Assembly: GCF_030766935.1 (NCBI RefSeq)
Contig: NZ_JASERL010000001.1
Span: 1,178,001 to 1,242,000 of the forward strand
DNA: 64,000 nucleotides
Direction of reading: 5' to 3'
Source of the DNA: Streptomyces sp. KL109B
GTDB taxonomy: Bacteria > Actinomycetota > Actinomycetes > Streptomycetales > Streptomycetaceae
Both the position numbers and the translations under genes were made by a program. Of this stretch, positions 7,887 through 16,128 are shown piece after piece. The notes under the pieces are model-generated. The model ran no database searches. It worked only from the letters and a program-made list of their open reading frames with translations, and had not been told where the DNA came from. Position 1 is the first letter of the stretch, and every line of letters begins with the position of its first letter.

Positions 7887-9197
7887 TCACTCTCGGCTAC
7901 GCCCCTCGGGCCCGGCCTCCTCCTCGTACGGCAGCGTCAGCCGCGCCACCGCTCCGCCGTCCGGCGCGTTCCCGAACTCAAGGCGCGCGCCCAGGACTTC
8001 GGACTGCCCGAGCGCGATCGTCAGGCCGAGCCCGTGCCCGCGCGCACCGCCGTCGGTGCGGAACCGCTGCGGGCCGTGCTCCACGAGATAGCCGGGGTAG
8101 CCGGCGCCGTGGTCGCGCACCGTGATCACCGGCCCGTCCACGCTCAGCACGACCGGCGGGGCGCCGTGCCGGTGCGCGTTCGCCACGAGGTTGCCGAGCA
8201 CCCGCTCCAGGCGGCGCCGGTCCGTGACCACGCGGACGTCCCGCACGAGCTCGACCTCGGTGGCCGCCCCCTCGGCAGCCGACGCCGCCCGCACCACCCG
8301 CTCCGCCACCGCGCCCAGCCACACCTCGCCCAGATCGAGGCGCTCGCTGCGCGCGTCGAGCCGGGAGATCTCCAGCAGGTCCTCGGTGAGCGTGCGCAGC
8401 GCGGCGACCCGGTCCCTGACCAGCTCCGTGGGCCGCCCCGGCGGCAGCAGCTCGGCGGCGGCGTGCAGCCCGGTCAACGGCGTACGCAGCTCATGGGCCA
8501 CGTCGGCGGTGAACCGCTGCTCGGTCAGGATCCGCCCCTGCAGGGAACCCGCCATGCTGTCGAGCGCCCCCGCGACCGCCGCCACCTCGTCCTGACGCCG
8601 CCCCGGATCCTTCGTACGCGAGTCGTCGACCCGCGCGTCCATGTCGCCCGCGCTGATCCTGCGCGCGACCCGCGCCGTGGCGTGCAGCCGCCGCGTCACA
8701 CGGGTCACCGCGAACGCGCCGACCAGCAGCGTCGCCCCGATCGCGAGCACCGACGAGGTGAGGATCGCCCGGTCGAGCCCGTCGATGGTGCGCTGCCCCT
8801 GCCCGAAGTCGACCCGCACCGCGAGCGCCCGGCCCTTCCCTTCGCCGCCGGTGGCCGCGGGCCCCGCCGCCCACATGGTGGGGCGCCGCTGGTGCTCGGC
8901 GACCATGGTGCCGCGCTGCCCGCGCGCGGCGAGGGCGCGCAGCTCGCCCGGCAGGCCCGGCGGATCGAGGCCCGCGCCCGGCGCGAGCCTGCCCCCGGCC
9001 TCGTACCGGTGGGTGGCGGACTCCAGGAGGGTCAGCGCGCGCTCACGGGCCTGCCCCATCGTCTGATCGGTGACCGACACATGCACGAGGACGCCGAGCA
9101 ACGCGGCGAGCGCACAGCACATGACCGTCAGAAACACGGTCGCCTTCCAGGTCAGGGAAGCGGTCCAGGCGGGCAACCGCGGCAGCCGCCCCTTCAC
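7887..9197 (-). CDS. Membrane sensor histidine kinase without adjacent regulator
   Basis: A 436-residue two-component sensor. TM1 is at about residues 18-42, an extracytoplasmic domain covers about 45-140, TM2 (LTSSVLAIGATLLVGAFAV) is followed by HAMP, and the dimerisation domain has the phospho-acceptor His in DVAHELRTPLTG (about 230). The ATPase domain has NLVANAHRHG, VRDHGAGYP and GARGHGLGL. All catalytic boxes are intact. Its start overlaps the stop of the upstream lipoprotein gene by four bases (ATGA), so the two are coupled. No response regulator lies on either side, which is unusual. The signal may be sensed together with the lipoprotein. Confidence 0.93.
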   Translation of the reverse strand: MKGRLPRLPAWTASLTWKATVFLTVMCCALAALLGVLVHVSVTDQTMGQARERALTLLESATHRYEAGGRLAPGAGLDPPGLPGELRALAARGQRGTMVAEHQRRPTMWAAGPAATGGEGKGRALAVRVDFGQGQRTIDGLDRAILTSSVLAIGATLLVGAFAVTRVTRRLHATARVARRISAGDMDARVDDSRTKDPGRRQDEVAAVAGALDSMAGSLQGRILTEQRFTADVAHELRTPLTGLHAAAELLPPGRPTELVRDRVAALRTLTEDLLEISRLDARSERLDLGEVWLGAVAERVVRAASAAEGAATEVELVRDVRVVTDRRRLERVLGNLVANAHRHGAPPVVLSVDGPVITVRDHGAGYPGYLVEHGPQRFRTDGGARGHGLGLTIALGQSEVLGARLEFGNAPDGGAVARLTLPYEEEAGPEGRSRE

Positions 9198-9925
9198 GAG
9201 CGACTCGGCGACGGAGTGGGGGTGCTGGGCGGCGGAGAGGAGGCGCTGGGCGACCCGGTGCGCAGGATCTCGTCCCGGGTCGGCAGCATCGCCTTCTGAT
9301 GACGGTCGTACGACCAGGACGTGCGGTACTCGTATCCGGCCAGGTCGGCGGCGGCCCGCACGACGATGTTCCGGCCCGCCAGATGCACGTTGATGACGGC
9401 GTCCTTGTCATCCATGATCTGCGTCAGCTTCCCGCCGCTGTACGTGTACGTCTGCAGATACGCCTGCCGGTTCGGGGCACGCACGGCGACGAGCAGGTCG
9501 TCGTGCCCGTCACCGGTGAGATCCCGGTAGTACGCCTCGAGAACGGGACAGCCGGACGCGCCGCCCGAACACTTCGCCACGGCCCCCGCGATGTCCTCGT
9601 AGTCGTCCGGCGCGGCGGCGACCCGCGCCCGCACGATCGTGACGGGATCGACCTCCCGCAGCCTCCCGCCGGGCACCTCGACCCCCTTGACCACGGCCGT
9701 CTCCCCGGCGCCGTAGTCGTCGGCGGCGCGGGTCGCGGGCGGCAGCGTGGGCCACAGCCGCTCCGGCCCGACGGCGGTCGGCGTCGGCCCCGCGCTCTCC
9801 AGACCACCGGAGTCCCCGCAGCCCGCACAGAGCAGTCCGACGGCGGCCGCGCCGACGCCCACGAGCCCGAGCCGCCTGAACACCACCACGCTCCCGCCTC
9901 TACTCCTGCCTGCCTGTTTCGACAC
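9194..9925 (-). CDS. Lipoprotein coupled to sensor kinase
   Basis: A 243-residue predicted lipoprotein. The signal peptide ends with lipobox LLCAGC at about residues 31-36, and Cys36 would be lipidated. A globular domain follows, with the acidic metal-binding-like loop DLTGDGHDDLLVAV (FG-GAP/VCBS-like, about residues 135-148), two nearby cysteines (KCSGGASGC) and a Ser/Pro/Thr-rich C-terminal tail. A nearer start (GTG encoding VVFRRLGLVG) would give a shorter signal peptide. It is translated with the downstream histidine kinase and is a plausible accessory sensor or inhibitor. CseA is a precedent for a lipoprotein modulating a Streptomyces kinase, but no homology to CseA is claimed. Confidence 0.88.
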   Translation of the reverse strand: MSKQAGRSRGGSVVVFRRLGLVGVGAAAVGLLCAGCGDSGGLESAGPTPTAVGPERLWPTLPPATRAADDYGAGETAVVKGVEVPGGRLREVDPVTIVRARVAAAPDDYEDIAGAVAKCSGGASGCPVLEAYYRDLTGDGHDDLLVAVRAPNRQAYLQTYTYSGGKLTQIMDDKDAVINVHLAGRNIVVRAAADLAGYEYRTSWSYDRHQKAMLPTRDEILRTGSPSASSPPPSTPTPSPSRS

Positions 9926-10009
9926 GTTAACGTCACGGGCCCGGCCGGGCCTGTCGGCTTATTGCCCTGCGGCGGGCTTGCTGCTCCCATGGTCGTGGGG
10001 TGATGGGGC

Positions 10010-10813
10010 ATGAGCGGACTGCGCGTCATACCGACCTGGCGGCACGGCCAGGAGTGGCTCTACGTATGCGGGGACGACGGCAAGAACCTCGCCTGGTACG
10101 ACCGGGACGCGGCCCGGGTCAACCTGCTCAGCGAGACACACCGGGCGGACGTCCTCGACGCCCTCCGCCCCTTCATCGTCGGCCAGGTCGCCATCGGCCC
10201 ACCGCCGGTGCCGACCCCCGCCGAACTCGCCGGGCTCACCCTCCACCCCGACGACGACCTCGCGCCGAACCGGCCCGGCGAGGCCCTCGTCATCGCCCTC
10301 GACCGCGACCCGACGCCCCAGCGCCGGCTGCGCGCCGACCCGCGCCGCAAGGAGCTCGCCGCGCAACAGCGGGTCGGCGAGATCCTCGACGGCCTCGAAG
10401 CGGTCGGCTGGCGCGCCCTGCACTCGGTCCCGCTGCCCGGCGGCGACCACATCCACCACCTCCTGATCGGCCCCGGCGGCCTCTTCGCCCTGCACACGCT
10501 GCCGGTCAAGGGCCGCCGGGTACGGATCGGCGACCCGTGGGTGACCGTGGGCCGCGCCGACCCCCAGCCCCTCCTCCGCCGCCTGCGCGCCGACGCCTCC
10601 CGCGCCTCCTTCGCCCTGACCGCGGAGGTCCGCGCCACCCTGGTCCTGCTGGACCCCTCCCACGTAGAGACGACAACGGCCCCCCGCGACGTCCGCCTCT
10701 TCACCGCCACCGAACTCGCCCCCCTCGCCCGCACCGGCGGCCTCCTCAAACCGGCCGACGTAGAAGCCCTCCACTCCATGGCCCGCGACCGATCGACATG
10801 GACCCGCGTATAA
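10010..10813 (+). CDS. NERD-like domain protein
   Basis: A cytosolic 267-residue protein. The central stretch QQRVGEILDGLEAVGWRALHSV, followed by GGDHIHHLLIGPGGLFALHT (about residues 120-165), resembles the NERD (nuclease-related) fold: a helix, then strands around an acidic/His motif and the IGPGGLF turn. The usual catalytic Asp of IDHLVIGP appears as IHHLLIGP and the later Lys is in LPVKGRR, so nuclease activity is uncertain. The N-terminus (WRHGQEWLYVCGDDGKNLAWYD) is a separate small domain. It is followed by a cluster of interspersed repeats and then the convergent LigD polymerase gene. Function unknown. Confidence 0.75.
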   Translation: MSGLRVIPTWRHGQEWLYVCGDDGKNLAWYDRDAARVNLLSETHRADVLDALRPFIVGQVAIGPPPVPTPAELAGLTLHPDDDLAPNRPGEALVIALDRDPTPQRRLRADPRRKELAAQQRVGEILDGLEAVGWRALHSVPLPGGDHIHHLLIGPGGLFALHTLPVKGRRVRIGDPWVTVGRADPQPLLRRLRADASRASFALTAEVRATLVLLDPSHVETTTAPRDVRLFTATELAPLARTGGLLKPADVEALHSMARDRSTWTRV

Positions 10814-10825
10814 CCACCGACCATC

Positions 10826-11092
10826 CCAAGCCCCTGCGCACCGGCACTTGAGGCGCAACACCGTTCCGGCATCTCCAGCCCCGCCGTTCCGGAATCTCCA
10901 GCCCCGCCGTTCCGGCATTTCCAGCCCCGCCGGTTCGGTAAATCCAGCCCCGCCGGCGCTTGAGGCGCGGGGTCCGGGGCGGAGCCCCGCGTCCGTAACG
11001 CCGTTCCGGCATCTCCAGCCCCGCCGGTTCGGTATTTCCAGCCCCGCCGGCGCTTGAGGCGCGGGGCCCGGGGCGGAGCCCCGCAACCGCAA
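10826..11092 (+). repeat. Cluster of interspersed GC-rich repeats, copy 2
   Basis: This 296-bp gap between convergent genes is almost wholly repeats. There is a degenerate unit near 10826-10858, then five short CCAGCCCCGCCG fragments each preceded by GGYATYTC- or GGTAAATC-like spacers. Two full units end near 10994 and 11092, each with GGCGCTTGAGGCGCGGGG and GGGGCGGAGCCCCGC. The nested partial copies suggest repeated local duplication. Full units can form strong hairpins, so it probably terminates both convergent transcripts. Confidence 0.88.
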
Positions 11093-11109
11093 CCCCATCC
11101 GCGCCACAC

Positions 11110-11991
11110 TCACAACTCCCCAGCCACGCCCCCCTCGAACATCGACCCCAACAAATCCCCGTCCCGCTCAACCCGCCCCACCACATCCCCCACCAAGAAC
11201 CGCAACTCACCCGCCACCGAACACCCCTCCACCTCCCCCCACGCCACCGGCGCCGACACAGTCGGCTCCCCCCGCGCCCGCACCGTATAAGCCACCGCCG
11301 TCGTCTTCGCCGCCGAATTCTGACTGTGGTCGACGAACACCTTCCCGCCCCGCAGACTCCGCGCCATCCGATGCACCACAAGCCCCGGCAACCCCGCCTC
11401 CGCCTCCCTCGCCACCCCCTTCGCATACGCACTGACCCGCTCCGACGCCGTCGGCACCACCGGCACCAGCAGATGCAAGCCCTTGGACCCGGACGTCTTC
11501 GGATACGCCCGCAACCCGTCCCGCGCCAACCGCTCCCGCAGCCACACCGCCACCTCGCAGCACTGCACCACATCGGCCGGCGCCCCCGGATCCAGGTCGA
11601 ACACGATCCGGTCCGCGACCCCCGGCGCCTCCACCCGCCACTGCGGAGCGTGAAACTCGGTGACCAGGTTCGCCGCCCACATCAACGTCGCCAGATCCTC
11701 CACGAGAACCTGCCGCGCAACGCCGCCCCCCGACCGCGGCACCTCCGCCGTCCGCACCCAGGAGGGCGTCCCCGGCGGCACGTTCTTGGCGAAGAACCGC
11801 TGCCCCTCGGGCCCGTCCGGAAAGCGCAGGAAGGACACCGGACGGCCGGAGAGGTGCGCGAGCAGCGGCTCCGCGACGGTCGCGTAGTAGTGCAGCAGCT
11901 CACCCTTGGTGAACCCGGAGGCCGGATACAGCACCTTCTCCAGATTGCTGAGCGCGAGCCGCCGCCCCTCCACTTCTGTGATGGGCGTCAT
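11110..11991 (-). CDS. LigD-type NHEJ primase-polymerase domain protein
   Basis: A stand-alone archaeo-eukaryotic primase-like polymerase (293 residues) that extends and fills DNA ends during non-homologous end joining. The catalytic acidic pair is in VFDLDPGAP (about residues 135-143). Further family features are HAPQWRVEAPGVADRIV, the primer/NTP-binding YPKTSGSKGLHLLVPV (about 163-178) and the late VDHSQNSAAKTTA motif. No ligase or phosphoesterase domain is fused. It is divergent from Ku with about 50 bp between starts, so a shared control region is likely. An ATP-dependent ligase partner is not in this window. Confidence 0.92.
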   Translation of the reverse strand: MTPITEVEGRRLALSNLEKVLYPASGFTKGELLHYYATVAEPLLAHLSGRPVSFLRFPDGPEGQRFFAKNVPPGTPSWVRTAEVPRSGGGVARQVLVEDLATLMWAANLVTEFHAPQWRVEAPGVADRIVFDLDPGAPADVVQCCEVAVWLRERLARDGLRAYPKTSGSKGLHLLVPVVPTASERVSAYAKGVAREAEAGLPGLVVHRMARSLRGGKVFVDHSQNSAAKTTAVAYTVRARGEPTVSAPVAWGEVEGCSVAGELRFLVGDVVGRVERDGDLLGSMFEGGVAGEL

Positions 11992-12041
11992 ACGCTAATA
12001 CTCTGACAAACCGCGCATAACGCCGAAACGGGAGGTACCCC

Positions 12042-12977
12042 GTGCGCTCCATATGGAACGGCGCCATCTCCTTCGGCCTGGTCAGCATCCCCATCAAGCT
12101 GGTCAACGCCACCGAGAACCACTCGATCTCCTTCCGCCAGATCCACCTGGAGGACGGCGGCCGCATCCGCTACCACAAGGTGTGCGAGCTGGAGGACAAG
12201 GAGATCCCGAACGACGAGATCGGCAAGGGCTACGAGGAGGCGGACGGCTCGATCGTCCCGATCACGGAGGACGACCTCGCCCAGCTCCCGATCCCCACGG
12301 CCAAGACCATCGAGATCGTCGCCTTCGTACCGGCCGACCGGATCGACCCGCTCCAGATGGGCACGGCGTACTACCTCCAGGTCAACGGCGCCCAGGCCGC
12401 CAAGCCGTACACGCTGCTGCGCGAGGCGCTGAAGCGCAGCAACAAGGTGGCGATCGCCAAGTTCGCCCTGCGCGGCAGGGAACGCCTCGGGATGCTGCGC
12501 GTCGTCGACGACGTCATCGCGATGCACGGCCTGCTCTGGCCCGACGAGATCCGCTCACCCCAGGACGCCGCCCCCGACTCCCACGTCAAGGTCCGCGACG
12601 CCGAACTCGACCTCGCGGACGCCCTGATGGACACGCTCGGCGAGGTCGACCTGGACTCCCTGCACGACGACTACCGGGACGCCGTGGAGGAGATGATCGC
12701 GGCCAAGTCCTCCGACACGAAGCCGACCGGGCCCAGCAAGAAGAAGGGCCCCGCGGACGGCAAGGTCATCGACCTCATGTCGGCCCTGGAAAGCAGCGTA
12801 CGAGCGGCCAAGAAGGCCCGGAACGAGGGCGAGGGCGAGGCAGAGGCCGAGGCAGAGGCCGAGGTGAGACCCCTGAAGAAGACCGCCAAGAAGAAGACCA
12901 CGACGGCGAAGAAGACCACGACGGCGAAGAAGACGACAAAGAAAAAGCCGACGCCTCGCAAAAAGACGTCGGCCTAA
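12042..12977 (+). CDS. ku: Ku protein, NHEJ DNA-end binding
   Basis: Bacterial Ku (311 residues), a homodimeric ring that threads onto double-strand ends and recruits LigD activities. The N-terminal core starts MRSIWNGAISFGLVSIPIKL, as in the family, and continues through HLEDGGRIRYHKVCELEDKEI and the LLREAL/FALRGRERLGML region to about residue 230. The C-terminal tail (about 255-311) is very Lys-rich with tandem KKTTTAK elements and an acidic EGEAEAEAE block. Such extensions bind DNA and modulate end joining. GTG 12042 has GGAGG eight bases upstream. It is divergent from the LigD-like polymerase, and three interspersed repeats follow the stop. Confidence 0.96.
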   Translation: MRSIWNGAISFGLVSIPIKLVNATENHSISFRQIHLEDGGRIRYHKVCELEDKEIPNDEIGKGYEEADGSIVPITEDDLAQLPIPTAKTIEIVAFVPADRIDPLQMGTAYYLQVNGAQAAKPYTLLREALKRSNKVAIAKFALRGRERLGMLRVVDDVIAMHGLLWPDEIRSPQDAAPDSHVKVRDAELDLADALMDTLGEVDLDSLHDDYRDAVEEMIAAKSSDTKPTGPSKKKGPADGKVIDLMSALESSVRAAKKARNEGEGEAEAEAEAEVRPLKKTAKKKTTTAKKTTTAKKTTKKKPTPRKKTSA

Positions 12978-12980
12978 CCC

Positions 12981-13135
12981 ATTCAAGCCCGATTCAAGCC
13001 CCTGCGGCGCTTGAGCAGCGGGGCCCGGTTCGGCACTTCAAGCCCCTGCGGCGCTTGAGCAGCGGGGCCCGGTTCGGCATTTCAAGCCCCGCCGGCGATT
13101 GAGGCGCGGGGCCCGGGGCAGAGCCCCGAGACCGC
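12981..13135 (+). repeat. Interspersed GC-rich repeat, copy 3 (three units)
   Basis: Directly after ku there are two tandem variant units (TTCAAGCCCCTGCGGCGC, TTGAGCAGCGGGGCCCGG) about 55 bp apart, then one canonical unit (CCCCGCCGGCGATTGAGG through GGGCAGAGCCCCGAG). The variant units differ by a CTGCGG/GAGCAG change on both arms, so the stem complementarity is kept. This covers most of the gap to the convergent acyltransferase gene. Confidence 0.88.
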
Positions 13136-13167
13136 AACAACCCCACCGGCCAAGAAGCGACCGGCAA

Positions 13168-14325
13168 CTACCCCTTGGCCACCTTCGCCGCATCCCGCTT
13201 GAACGCCCACTCCATCTTGGGCTCCATCACGAACCGGAACATCCTCTGCACCGGTGGCGTACACAGCACAGTGATCAGGCTCGCCGCGAGCAACGTCACC
13301 ACGACCTCACCCCACGGCGTGTGCACCCAGTCCACCTCGTACCAGTCCCAGAACCGGGACCCCTTGGCGACGAAGCCGTGCAACAGGTAGCCGTACAGCG
13401 TGCCCGCACCGAGCGCCGTGAACCACAGCTTGCGCCCCGGCACCCACGCGAAGAAGCACGCGGTGAGGATGACCGAGCAGCCGAACATGGCCAGCGTCAT
13501 GACGATGCCGGTCCAGCCGGGCGCGCCCAATTCCTGCGCGCTGTCCCGGTGGTACGTCCACGCGGCGGTCATCCGCGGCGCCGCCCAGTACGCGAACAGC
13601 AGCGCACCCGCGAACACCGGAACCGCGATGATCCGCGCCTCCTTGCGGCGCACCAGCTGGAAGTGCTCCGGCTTCAGGCACAGGCCGAGGACGAAGAACG
13701 GAAGGAACTGCAGCAGCCGCTGCATGTCCAGGTCGTCGCCGATGCTGGGGGAGACGGAGGCGAGCGCGGCGATGGCGAGCGCCACCGGCAGCGGCCAGCG
13801 GATCGTCTTCCAGATCGGCGTGCTCAGCCGCCACACGAACAGCGAGACCAGGAACCAGGTCAGGTACCAGGGGTCGAGCAGGCTGAAGTCGTAGCCGGGG
13901 TCGTCACCCGCGTACCGCTTGAACAGTGTGTAGACGACCTCGAACACCACGTACGGCACGGCCACACCCGTGATCAGCCGCTTCAGCCGACCGGGGCTCG
14001 CGTCGAACGACCGCGAGAAGTAGCCGGAGATGACGATGAACGCCGGCATGTGGAACGTGTAAACGATGATGTAGAGGGCGGAGGCCGCCCGACTCCCGTC
14101 GCGCAGCGGCTCCCAGGAGTGGCCCATCGCGACGAGGACGATCGCCAGGTACTTGGCGTTGTCGTAGAACGCGTCCCGCGCCTTGCCGCCCTTCTGTGTC
14201 GCGGCGGCGGCCGGAGCGGCCGCCTGTCTCCCGGAAGCCCCGGAAGGTGAACTCGCGGGTGCGACGGCGTCCTGCTGCGCGGGCAGCGGGGCGCGATGAG
14301 CCGCGAGCTGTACCGGTTCGCTCAC
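13168..14325 (-). CDS. Acyltransferase-3 family membrane protein
   Basis: A polytopic membrane protein of 385 residues. A disordered Ala/Pro-rich N-terminus (about 1-50) precedes about ten hydrophobic segments. The family signature is in DAFYDNAKYLAIVLVAMGHS (about 51-70, catalytic-type His) and FHMPAFIVISGYFSRS (about 90-106). Members O-acetylate sugars or wall polymers at the membrane; the acceptor here is unknown. It is convergent with ku, is not in an operon, and has its own upstream region (14326-14571). Annotated relatives are also called fucose 4-O-acetylase-like. Confidence 0.86.
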   Translation of the reverse strand: MSEPVQLAAHRAPLPAQQDAVAPASSPSGASGRQAAAPAAAATQKGGKARDAFYDNAKYLAIVLVAMGHSWEPLRDGSRAASALYIIVYTFHMPAFIVISGYFSRSFDASPGRLKRLITGVAVPYVVFEVVYTLFKRYAGDDPGYDFSLLDPWYLTWFLVSLFVWRLSTPIWKTIRWPLPVALAIAALASVSPSIGDDLDMQRLLQFLPFFVLGLCLKPEHFQLVRRKEARIIAVPVFAGALLFAYWAAPRMTAAWTYHRDSAQELGAPGWTGIVMTLAMFGCSVILTACFFAWVPGRKLWFTALGAGTLYGYLLHGFVAKGSRFWDWYEVDWVHTPWGEVVVTLLAASLITVLCTPPVQRMFRFVMEPKMEWAFKRDAAKVAKG

Positions 14326-14571
14326 GATCCCTCCCGTTGGGAACCCCGGCTACCGGATACGCATCTTCCTGGATTTGTGAGGTTCAAGTGGCTGCGAGAC
14401 ATCGACCGCACCGTAGTCACGTGGTGGGGCGCGAGTAAACCTGGATCGGCTTCGCGTGGCGGCTCTCACAGTCCTGAGCAGGAATGACAATCGCTCAGGG
14501 GGATTCCGCACGGGTCTCCGTAACGAGAAGTCGACAACGGCCGAAAGTATCCGCCACCCGCATCCGCCGCA

Positions 14572-15036
14572 TCACCCGCCGAGCCCCGCCTCCGCCACCC
14601 GCAACAACAGCCCGTGCAGCGCCTCGCACTCGTCCGCGTCCAGCGGTTCGAGCAGCTCGCTCGTCACCCGCAGCCCCGCCTCGTCCGTGTCACGCAGGAA
14701 GCCCCGCCCGTCATCCGTGAGGACGACGATCCGCCTGCGGCGGTCTTCGGGCGAAGGCCGCCGCTCGACGAAACCGGCCTTCTCCAGGTCGTCGACCAGC
14801 CCCACGATCGCGCTGGGGTCGTAACCGAGCCGCGCGCTCAACTCTCTCTGTGGCGCGCCCTCACCCGTGGCCAGAAAGCGCAGCACCGCGTAGTGCCGAA
14901 GCCGCAGGCCGGACTCCTGGAGCGAGGCGTTGAACAACTGCCCCGAACGCAGGCCGAGGCGGTACAGCAGATAGCCCGTGTCGGCGTGCAGCCCGCGCAT
15001 CCATGGCTCGTGCGCGTCGATCGGGGCGGGGTTCAT
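14572..15036 (-). CDS. MarR family transcriptional regulator
   Basis: A winged-helix dimeric repressor of 154 residues. It has the usual order: an N-terminal dimerisation helix, HTH (LRHYAVLRFLATGEGAPQRELSARLGYDPSAIVGLVDDLEKAGFV, about 45-92) and the wing with ERRPSPEDRRRRIVVLTDDG. It is divergent from the SDR/acyl-CoA ligase operon starting at 15209. An ATTG-N7-CAAT palindrome overlaps the -35 of that operon, the usual arrangement for a MarR repressor of an adjacent catabolic operon, with a CoA thioester or aromatic acid as likely inducer (inference). Confidence 0.92.
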   Translation of the reverse strand: MNPAPIDAHEPWMRGLHADTGYLLYRLGLRSGQLFNASLQESGLRLRHYAVLRFLATGEGAPQRELSARLGYDPSAIVGLVDDLEKAGFVERRPSPEDRRRRIVVLTDDGRGFLRDTDEAGLRVTSELLEPLDADECEALHGLLLRVAEAGLGG

Positions 15037-15138
15037 GGGGTCTCCCTACGTGGTCCTGGGCGTGGCCTTGGTGTGGTCCTGGGCGTGGTCTCGCCTCGTG
15101 CCGGGCCAGTGTCCCGCATACCCGGGTCGGCAACAACT

Positions 15139-15168
15139 ATTGACGTCACCAATCATTGCTCTTAGCTT
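15139..15168 (+). promoter_or_regulatory. Promoter of the SDR operon with MarR-type operator
   Basis: TTGACG (15140-15145) and TAGCTT (15163-15168) are separated by 17 bp, a good vegetative promoter. The palindrome ATTG-ACGTCAC-CAAT (15139-15153) covers the -35 element and fits a MarR dimer site. It lies between the divergent MarR gene and the operon start at 15209. Confidence 0.6.
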
Positions 15169-15208
15169 CTTTCTCGCCCCACGCATCGCTGGCAGGAAGG
15201 ACCCGCAC

Positions 15209-16123
15209 GTGTCCATCGATCTCACCGGCAAGGCCGCCGTCGTCACCGGCGGCGGCCGCGGCCTCGGACTCGCCTACGCCCATGCCCTGGCCGCCCACGG
15301 CGCCTCGGTCGTCGTCAACGACGTCGACGAGGCGGTGGCGGACGCCGCCGTGAAGTCCATCCGTGAGGCGGGCGGCACGGCCGTCGCCGAGGTGGTTCCG
15401 GTCGGCACCGCCGAGGCGGCGGACCGGCTGGTGGCGCGGGCGGTGAGCGAGTTCGGCCGGCTCGACGTCCTCGTCACCAACGCCGGCATCCTGCGCGACA
15501 AGGTGCTGTGGAAGATGACCGACGACGACTTCGACGCCGTCGTCACGACCCACCTCAAGGGCACCTTCACCTGCGCCCGCGCCGCCGCCGTCCGGATGCG
15601 CGAGCAGGGCGAGGGCGGCACGCTCGTCCTCGTCGGCTCGCCCGCCGGGCAGCGGGGCAATTTCGGCCAGACGAACTACGCCGCCGCGAAGGCCGGCATC
15701 GTCGCCATGGCCCGCACCTGGTCGATGGAGCTGGCCCGCGCGAACATCACGGTCAATGCGATCGTCCCGGTCGCCGCGACGGCCATGACGGAGACGATCC
15801 CGGCCTTCGCCCCGTACGTGGAGGCGATGCGCGGCGGCGACCCGCTGCCGTCCTTCCTCCGCAAGGGCGAGGGCTTCGGCACCCCGGAGGACTGCGCGGC
15901 CCTCGTCCCCTTCCTCGCGTCCTCGGCCGCGCGGGGGATCACCGGCCAGGCCATCGGCATCGGCGGCGACCGCCTCACCCTCTGGTCGCACCCGCAGGAG
16001 ATCAAGTCGGCCTACGCGGACGGGGGTTGGACCCCGGACGCGGTGGCGGAGGCGTGGCCGACGTCGGTCGGCGCCGAACTCCAGACGGTCGGCATCCCGG
16101 CCCCGAAGCTCCCGGGGGAGTGA
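15209..16123 (+). CDS. Short-chain dehydrogenase/reductase, MFE-2-like
   Basis: NAD(P)-dependent SDR of 304 residues. The cofactor motif TGGGRGLG lies at residues 13-20, NAG at 91-93 and the catalytic set Ser144, Tyr157 and Lys161 (YAAAK). Its length, the LSxxG-free C-terminal tail and the (R)-hydroxyacyl-type sequence resemble the 3-hydroxyacyl-CoA dehydrogenase unit of multifunctional enzymes, so it probably oxidises a 3-hydroxyacyl-CoA. GTG 15209 gives MSIDLTGKAAVVTGG; earlier in-frame starts lie upstream of the promoter. It is first in an operon with amidohydrolase, acyl-CoA ligase and MaoC hydratase genes, only 5 bp before the next gene. Confidence 0.9.
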   Translation: MSIDLTGKAAVVTGGGRGLGLAYAHALAAHGASVVVNDVDEAVADAAVKSIREAGGTAVAEVVPVGTAEAADRLVARAVSEFGRLDVLVTNAGILRDKVLWKMTDDDFDAVVTTHLKGTFTCARAAAVRMREQGEGGTLVLVGSPAGQRGNFGQTNYAAAKAGIVAMARTWSMELARANITVNAIVPVAATAMTETIPAFAPYVEAMRGGDPLPSFLRKGEGFGTPEDCAALVPFLASSAARGITGQAIGIGGDRLTLWSHPQEIKSAYADGGWTPDAVAEAWPTSVGAELQTVGIPAPKLPGE

Positions 16124-16128
16124 CGTAC

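Noticed and set aside
12795..12970. Tandem AAGAAGACCACGACGG-like DNA repeats as a separate element
   Set aside because: They encode the Lys-rich Ku C-terminal tail in frame and need no other explanation.
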